A DNA stretch of 10,544 bases, taken from assembly GCA_025458585.1 (NCBI GenBank), contig JALOSD010000125.1, positions 1-10,544 on the forward strand, written 5' to 3'. A program made the position numbers and the translations under genes. Of this stretch, positions 6,589 through 10,544 are shown piece after piece. The notes below the pieces were generated by a model. It searched no databases. It was not told the origin of the DNA and was given only the letters and a program-made list of their open reading frames with translations. The first letter of the stretch is position 1. Every line of letters starts with the position of its first letter. This DNA comes from Burkholderiaceae bacterium. GTDB lineage: Bacteria; Pseudomonadota; Gammaproteobacteria; Burkholderiales; Burkholderiaceae_C.

Positions 6589-9182
6589 GCCGTGGCCGGC
6601 CGCGGTGCCGGCTCGCGCTTCAGACGCGCGCGCTGCAGCAGGATCACGACGCCGAGCAGCAGCAGCGCCGGCACGTACATCCACTCCTTGGCCGGGCGGT
6701 CGGACGGCATCTCGATCGCCGTGATGCGAAAGCCCTGCTCCAGGCCGAGCTTTTCGGCGGTCGAGCCGAACTGCACGGCGGCGACCTGCACCTCGTCGCC
6801 GAGCGCCATCACCGTCACGCCGATGCGGCGCAGCCGCTCGCGCGCCGGGCCGGCGTCGCCGAGCGGCAGCAGCACGCCCTTGCGGACTTCCTTGCCGTCG
6901 AGGTTGATGCCCTCGACCCAGACGCGCTTGCGCTCGCCCGCCGGCGCCTTCTCGACGAGCGTCATCAGTTCGCTCGCCGGGCGCTCGTCGTAGGGCGGGT
7001 AGACCATGTCCCACCAGAAGCCGGGGCGGAACAGCGTGAACGTGACGAGCAGCAGCGCGATCGTCTCCCACCAGCGCGACTTGACGAGGAAGTAGCCCTG
7101 GGTCGCCGCCGCGAACACGAGCATCGCCACCAGCGCGCTGCCCACCGTCAGCGCCAGGTGCAGCGGTCCGCTGATGCCGATCAGCAGCAGCTGCGTGTTG
7201 AAGATGAACAGGAACGGCAGGATCGCCGTGCGCATGCTGTAGAAGAAGGCGGTCACGCCGGTCTTGATCGGGTCGGCGCGCGAGATCGCGGCCGCCGCGA
7301 ACGAGGCCAGTCCGACCGGCGGCGTCACGTCGGCCATCAGGCCGAAGTAGAAGACGAACAGATGCACCGCGATCAGCGGCACCAGCAGGCCGGACTGCGC
7401 CCCGAGCTCGACGACCACCGGCGCCATCAGCGTCGAGACGACGATGTAGTTCGCCGTCGTCGGCAGCCCCATGCCCAGGATCAGGCTGATCACCGCCACC
7501 AGGATCAGCATCAGCATCAGGTTGCCGCCGGAGAGGATCTCGATCACTTCGGTCATCACGAGGCCGATGCCGGTCAGCGAGACGGTGCCGACGATGATGC
7601 CGGCCGCCGCGGTCGCGACGCCGATGCCGATCATGTTGCGCCCGCCGGCCTCGAGGCCCGCGATCAGGTCCTTCCAGCCGAGGCCGAAGGCGGCGGCGTA
7701 GTCGCCGCGCCCGCGCAGCATCGCGATCAGCGGGCGCTGCGTCAGGATGACGAAGACCATGAACATCGTCGCCCAGAAGGCCGACAGCGCCGGCGACATC
7801 TGCTCGACCATCAGGCACCAGATCAGCACGACCACCGACAGCAGGTAGTGCAGGCCGCTCTTGAGCGTGGGTGCCGTCTCGGGCAGCTCGAACACCGGGG
7901 CGTTGGGGTCGTCGAGTTCCAGCTCGGGCTGGCGCGAGCCGACCCACAGTAGCGTCAGGTAGGCGCCGAGTACGCCGACGCCGACGACGACGATCGCACC
8001 GTCGCCGAGCACCGCCTTGAGCCAGCCGATGCCCCAGTAGACGAGCCCGGCGAGCACGACGAACCCGCTCACCGTGAGGCCGAGCGACAGCATCCGCTGG
8101 CCGAACGTCGATGTCGTGCGCCGCGGCAGGCCCTGCAGGCCGGCCTTCAGTGCCTCGAGATGCACGATGTAAAAAAGGGCGATGTACGAGATGACGGCCG
8201 GCAGGAACGCGTGCTTCATCACCTCGACGTAGGGGATGCCGACGTACTCGACCATCAGGAACGCCGCTGCTCCCATCACCGGCGGCATGATCTGGCCGTT
8301 GACCGAGCTCGACACCTCAACCGCGCCGGCCTGGTCGCCGCGGTAACCGACGCGCTTCATCAGCGGGATCGTGAAGGTGCCGGTCGTCACCACGTTGGCG
8401 ATCGACGAGCCGCTGATGATGCCGGTGGCCGCCGACGAAACGACCGCCGCCTTCGCCGGCCCGCCGCGCATGTGGCCGAGCAGCGCGAACGCGCTCTTGA
8501 TGAAGTAGTTGCCGGCGCCCGCCTTGTCGAGCAGCGAGCCGAACAGCACGAACAGGAAGATGAAGCCGCTCGAGACGCCGAGCGCGACGCCGAACACGCC
8601 CTCGGTGGTCAGCCAGTAGTGCGACATCGCGCGCGACAGCGATGCGCCCTTGTGGGCGATCAGGTCGGGCATGTACGGCCCGGAGAAGGTGTAGGCGAGG
8701 AAGACGGCGGCGACCACGACCATCGGAAGACCGAGCGCGCGCCGCGTCGCCTCGAGCAGCATCGCGATGCCGACGATCGCGACCCCAAGGTCCAGATCGC
8801 TCGGCTGCCCGGGCCGGGTCGCGAGCTCGCGGTAGAAGAAGAAGAGGTAAGTCGCACAAAACGCGCCGACGAGCGCGAACACCCAGTCGAGCACCGGCAC
8901 CTTGTGCCGCGGCGAGCCCGAGAACGCCGGGTACGCCATGAAGGCCAGGAACACCGCAAAGCCCAGGTGCACCGCGCGCGACTGCGTGTCGTTGAAGACG
9001 CCGATGCCGAGCGAGAACGGCAGCGGCGACGCGATCCACAACTGGAACAGGCTCCACGCCAGCGTCACGAGCAGGATCAGCTTCGCGACCACCGGACCCG
9101 GGCTGCGCCCGCCGGTGTCGGTGTCGGCAGCGAGCTGGGCGACGTCGATCTCGGCCGGGTCGGTCTTCTTCTTGCGCAGCAT
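6585..9182 (-). CDS. TRAP transporter fused permease (4TM/12TM, TAXI-associated)
   Basis: This inner-membrane protein fuses the small (DctQ-like) and large (DctM-like) subunits of a TRAP transporter, which uses an ion gradient to import a substrate delivered by a periplasmic receptor. It is 865 residues with many hydrophobic spans. The N-terminal four-helix region covers about residues 33-165. The DctM-like part carries SGSSIANVVTTGTFTIPLMK (about 257-276), NGQIMPPVMGAAAFLM (about 295-310), GMGLPTTANYIVV, and DVTPPVGLASFAAAAIS. After the last DctM helices comes a soluble segment with a PDZ-like GSTAEKLGLEQGFRI, then one more helix (WMYVPALLLLGVVIL), as in TAXI permeases carrying a DUF3394-type tail (recalled, not searched). 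I chose ATG 9182 because GGAGG lies seven bases upstream; GTG 9188 touches that ribosome site and is unlikely. It lies 131 bp after the receptor gene and overlaps the racemase gene. Confidence 0.94.
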   Translation of the reverse strand: MLRKKKTDPAEIDVAQLAADTDTGGRSPGPVVAKLILLVTLAWSLFQLWIASPLPFSLGIGVFNDTQSRAVHLGFAVFLAFMAYPAFSGSPRHKVPVLDWVFALVGAFCATYLFFFYRELATRPGQPSDLDLGVAIVGIAMLLEATRRALGLPMVVVAAVFLAYTFSGPYMPDLIAHKGASLSRAMSHYWLTTEGVFGVALGVSSGFIFLFVLFGSLLDKAGAGNYFIKSAFALLGHMRGGPAKAAVVSSAATGIISGSSIANVVTTGTFTIPLMKRVGYRGDQAGAVEVSSSVNGQIMPPVMGAAAFLMVEYVGIPYVEVMKHAFLPAVISYIALFYIVHLEALKAGLQGLPRRTTSTFGQRMLSLGLTVSGFVVLAGLVYWGIGWLKAVLGDGAIVVVGVGVLGAYLTLLWVGSRQPELELDDPNAPVFELPETAPTLKSGLHYLLSVVVLIWCLMVEQMSPALSAFWATMFMVFVILTQRPLIAMLRGRGDYAAAFGLGWKDLIAGLEAGGRNMIGIGVATAAAGIIVGTVSLTGIGLVMTEVIEILSGGNLMLMLILVAVISLILGMGLPTTANYIVVSTLMAPVVVELGAQSGLLVPLIAVHLFVFYFGLMADVTPPVGLASFAAAAISRADPIKTGVTAFFYSMRTAILPFLFIFNTQLLLIGISGPLHLALTVGSALVAMLVFAAATQGYFLVKSRWWETIALLLVTFTLFRPGFWWDMVYPPYDERPASELMTLVEKAPAGERKRVWVEGINLDGKEVRKGVLLPLGDAGPARERLRRIGVTVMALGDEVQVAAVQFGSTAEKLGLEQGFRITAIEMPSDRPAKEWMYVPALLLLGVVILLQRARLKREPAPRPATA

Positions 9183-9214
9183 GGGCACTCCTCCGCTCCG
9201 TCCGACAGCCCGTT

Positions 9215-9255
9215 CAGGCCCCGGAAATCAAACAGGCCCCGCGCGTGGGGGCCTG
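9215..9255 (-). terminator. Attenuator-like hairpin with T-rich tail between receptor and permease genes
   Basis: On the minus strand CAGGCCCC (9255-9248) pairs perfectly with GGGGCCTG (9240-9233) across a 7-nt loop, and TTTGATTT (9232-9225) follows at once, as in an intrinsic terminator. A second identical GGGGCCTG (9222-9215) could pair with the same left arm instead, taking the T-rich tail into its loop and ending about 20 bases before the permease ribosome site. The likely effect is partial termination, so that more receptor than permease is made; a switch between the two folds is possible but unproven. Confidence 0.6.
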
Positions 9256-9267
9256 CAGGGCTCGCCG

Positions 9268-9299
9268 GCACCGGCCGCGTGCATGGCGCGTGCCGGTGC
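9268..9299 (-). promoter_or_regulatory. Stable hairpin just after the TAXI receptor gene
   Basis: An 8-bp perfect inverted repeat (GCACCGGC/GCCGGTGC) encloses a further CGCG/CGCG pairing with a one-base bulge. It begins 15 bases after the receptor stop codon. There is no T-run behind it, so it is more likely a 3'-end stabiliser of the receptor mRNA than a terminator. It is the first of two hairpins in the 131-bp spacer. Confidence 0.5.
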
Positions 9300-9313
9300 T
9301 CACCGGGCGGACC

Positions 9314-10330
9314 TTACATCCAGCCCTTTTCCTTGTAGTACTTCGCCGCGCCCGGGTGCAGCGGCGCCGAGTTGCCGTTCTTGATCATCTCCTTCGGATC
9401 GAGTGCGCCGAAGGCCGGGTGCAGCTTCTTGAACTCCTCGAAGTTCTCGAACACGGCCTTCGTCAGCTCGTACACGGTGGCCTCGGGCACCTTGGCTGAG
9501 GTCACGAAGGTGGCCATCACGCCGTAGGTCGGCGTCGGGCTCGGGTGTCCGGCGTACAGGCCGCCCGGGATGTTGACCTTCGCGTAGTAGGGCGCGCCGG
9601 CGACGAGCTTGTCCACTGCCGGGCCCTGCAGCGGCACCAGCCTCGCGCCGCAGGTCGTGATCGGATCCTGGATGTTGGCGCTCGGGTGGCCCACGCCGTA
9701 GAAGAAGGCGTCGATCTTGTTGTCGCACAGCGCCGGGCCGTGTTCGTCGGCCTTCAGCTCGGCGGCGAGGGCGAAGTCGCCCGTCTTCCAGCCCATCGCG
9801 CCCATCAGCTCCTCCATCGAGGCGCGCGTGCCCGAGCCGGGGTTGCCGATGTTGACGCGCTTGCCCTTCAGGTCGTCGAGCTTGGCGATGTTCGCTTCCT
9901 TGCGCGCGAGCACGGTGAACGGTTCGGGGTGGATCGAGAACACGGCGCGCAGGTCCGCGAACTTGCCGTCCTTCTCGAACACCTTGCTGCCGTTGATCGC
10001 GTGGAACTGCCAGTCGGACTGCGTCACCCCGAAGTCGAGGTCGCCCGAGCGGATCGTGTTGATGTTGAACACCGAGCCGCCGGTGGACTCGACCGAGCAG
10101 CGGATGCCGTGCTTGGCACGGTCCTTGTTCATCAGGCGGCAGATCGCACCGCCGGCGGCGTAGTACACGCCGGTGACACCGCCGGTGCCGATGGTGATGA
10201 ACTTCTGCTGGGCCAGCGCGGGCGCGGCCGGCTTATCCAGCGGGCCGACAAGCGAAACATTCTCACACCAGCGCGGGCGGTCACCCAGGCGGGTTTCACC
10301 GAAGGTCGCGACACCCGCCGGGCCGCTCAA
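9314..10330 (-). CDS. TAXI-family TRAP substrate-binding protein, signal peptide region disrupted
   Basis: This is the periplasmic receptor of the TRAP system. The mature part, from Gln41 (codon at 10210) to the TAA stop at 9314-9316, is about 298 residues, normal for the TAXI family. It starts QQKFITIGTGGVTGVYYAAG and contains STGGSVFNINTIRSGDLDFG, GKRVNIGNPGSGTRASMEEL and SAPLHPGAAKYYKEKGW. APALA just before Gln41 is a good signal-peptidase site. Upstream, however, the frame reads into a charged, non-hydrophobic stretch (TRLGDRPRWCENVSLVGPLDKP) with no ATG or GTG; the only start before a stop is TTG 10330, which overlaps the aminotransferase stop and has no ribosome site. The real start, positively charged region and hydrophobic segment seem to be missing, so as written the protein would not be exported. 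The 5' boundary given is the open frame, not a trusted start. The function of the mature part is confident; the ligand is unknown. Confidence 0.85.
   Translation of the reverse strand: MSGPAGVATFGETRLGDRPRWCENVSLVGPLDKPAAPALAQQKFITIGTGGVTGVYYAAGGAICRLMNKDRAKHGIRCSVESTGGSVFNINTIRSGDLDFGVTQSDWQFHAINGSKVFEKDGKFADLRAVFSIHPEPFTVLARKEANIAKLDDLKGKRVNIGNPGSGTRASMEELMGAMGWKTGDFALAAELKADEHGPALCDNKIDAFFYGVGHPSANIQDPITTCGARLVPLQGPAVDKLVAGAPYYAKVNIPGGLYAGHPSPTPTYGVMATFVTSAKVPEATVYELTKAVFENFEEFKKLHPAFGALDPKEMIKNGNSAPLHPGAAKYYKEKGWM
10226..10326 (-). other. Non-coding or rearranged gap between aminotransferase and TAXI receptor
   Basis: About 100 bp separate the aminotransferase stop from the first recognisable receptor residues. 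A 7-bp inverted repeat GGCGGGT/ACCCGCC (10319-10313 and 10294-10288, 18-nt loop) lies just after the aminotransferase stop and may be a weak terminator or mRNA 3'-end structure without a T-run. The stretch 10240-10270 is the least GC-rich part and includes GAGAAT (10263-10258), which could be a poor -10 box. No convincing promoter, ribosome site or start codon for the receptor is visible. Confidence 0.4.
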
Positions 10331-10544
10331 GCGACGATCGGTGCGACGGCGACGTCGATGGCTGCGGTCAGACGCTCGACGATGGCGTCGAGCTCCGCGT
10401 CCGACACGATGAAGGGCGGCGCGAGCAGCACGTGGTCACCCTGCCGGCCGTCGACCGTGCCGCCCATCGGGTAGACCATCAGCCCGCGTGCCATGGCCTC
10501 GCGCTTCACCGCCACATGCAGCTTGCGTGCCGGGTCGAACGGGG
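10327..10544 (-). CDS. Class III (PLP) aminotransferase, C-terminal fragment cut by window edge
   Basis: Only the last 71 or so residues are visible; the gene enters from the right edge and ends with TGA at 10329-10327. FDPARKLHVAVKREAMARGL is followed by MVYPMGGTVDGRQGDHVLLA and PPFIVSDAELDAIVERL. This pattern matches the C-terminal domain of class III, fold-type I PLP aminotransferases of the omega-amino acid/aspartate aminotransferase family, which move an amino group between an amine or amino acid and a keto acid such as pyruvate. The PLP lysine and other catalytic residues lie outside the window, so activity and substrate cannot be judged. It sits on the same strand just upstream of the TAXI receptor, suggesting a shared pathway with the transporter and racemase-like gene. 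Confidence 0.85.
   Translation of the reverse strand, partial: PFDPARKLHVAVKREAMARGLMVYPMGGTVDGRQGDHVLLAPPFIVSDAELDAIVERLTAAIDVAVAPIVA

Noticed and set aside
9183..9188. GTG at 9188 as the start of the TRAP permease
   Set aside because: It directly abuts the GGAGGA ribosome site, leaving no spacing. ATG 9182 has proper spacing.
10132..10314. A 60-codon frame beginning MSRPSVKP as a frameshifted signal peptide for the TAXI receptor
   Set aside because: Its translation is Arg/Pro/Ser-rich with no hydrophobic core, and it runs out of frame with the mature protein.
10328..10330. TTG at 10330 as the real start of the TAXI receptor, coupled to the aminotransferase stop
   Set aside because: There is no ribosome site and the resulting N-terminus is charged and non-hydrophobic, so it could not export a periplasmic receptor. 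It is kept only as the limit of the open frame.
1..10544. CRISPR array, insertion sequence, prophage or defence system
   Set aside because: No regularly spaced repeats, transposase or integrase motifs, or nuclease/defence domains were seen; every long stretch is explained by metabolic or transport genes and the riboswitch.

Overview
The window looks like chromosomal DNA from a high-GC betaproteobacterium, probably of the order Burkholderiales (Rubrivivax/Leptothrix-like). The reasons are very high GC (about 70% by eye), strong third-position G/C bias, the wording of the GcvP and GcvT proteins, a tandem glycine riboswitch before gcvT, and a TAXI-type TRAP transporter. This placement is inference; no marker gene is present. 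I see no mobile element, CRISPR array, tRNA or rRNA.

Layout. Positions 1-1344 (+) hold the end of a glutathione reductase gene that enters from the left edge. It converges, with 16 bp between stops, on a minus-strand glycine cleavage operon gcvT-gcvH-gcvP (5623 down to 1361). A two-aptamer glycine riboswitch (about 5898-5670) precedes the operon. Upstream on the same strand lies a second cluster, read right to left: the end of a class III aminotransferase gene (10544-10327), a TAXI-family substrate-binding protein (to 9314), a fused TRAP permease (9182-6585) and an Asp/Glu racemase-like protein (6588-5944), the last two overlapping by ATGA.

How the parts work together. GcvP decarboxylates glycine, GcvH carries the aminomethyl group on lipoyl-lysine, and GcvT passes the one-carbon unit to tetrahydrofolate; the riboswitch ties their expression to glycine. 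The TRAP cluster resembles an uptake-and-processing module: a periplasmic receptor, its permease, and two enzymes that act on amino- or carboxylate-type compounds. Its substrate is unknown.

Most notable. Three genes each lack a stretch that their families normally have. GcvT lacks the conserved DSLRLEAGLCLYG...TTPVEA block after residue 237. GcvP lacks most of its conserved C-terminal KYWPPVGRVDNVYG block before residue 916. The TAXI protein has a signal-peptidase site but no hydrophobic signal segment or credible start codon. Both gcv losses are about 100 bp and in frame. Either real deletions have damaged these genes or the assembly has dropped short hairpin-rich segments; raw reads would decide. 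No wholly new system is evident. Regulatory oddities include an inter-aptamer hairpin with a GNRA loop, a perfect 16-bp tandem repeat, and alternative hairpins between the TRAP receptor and permease genes.
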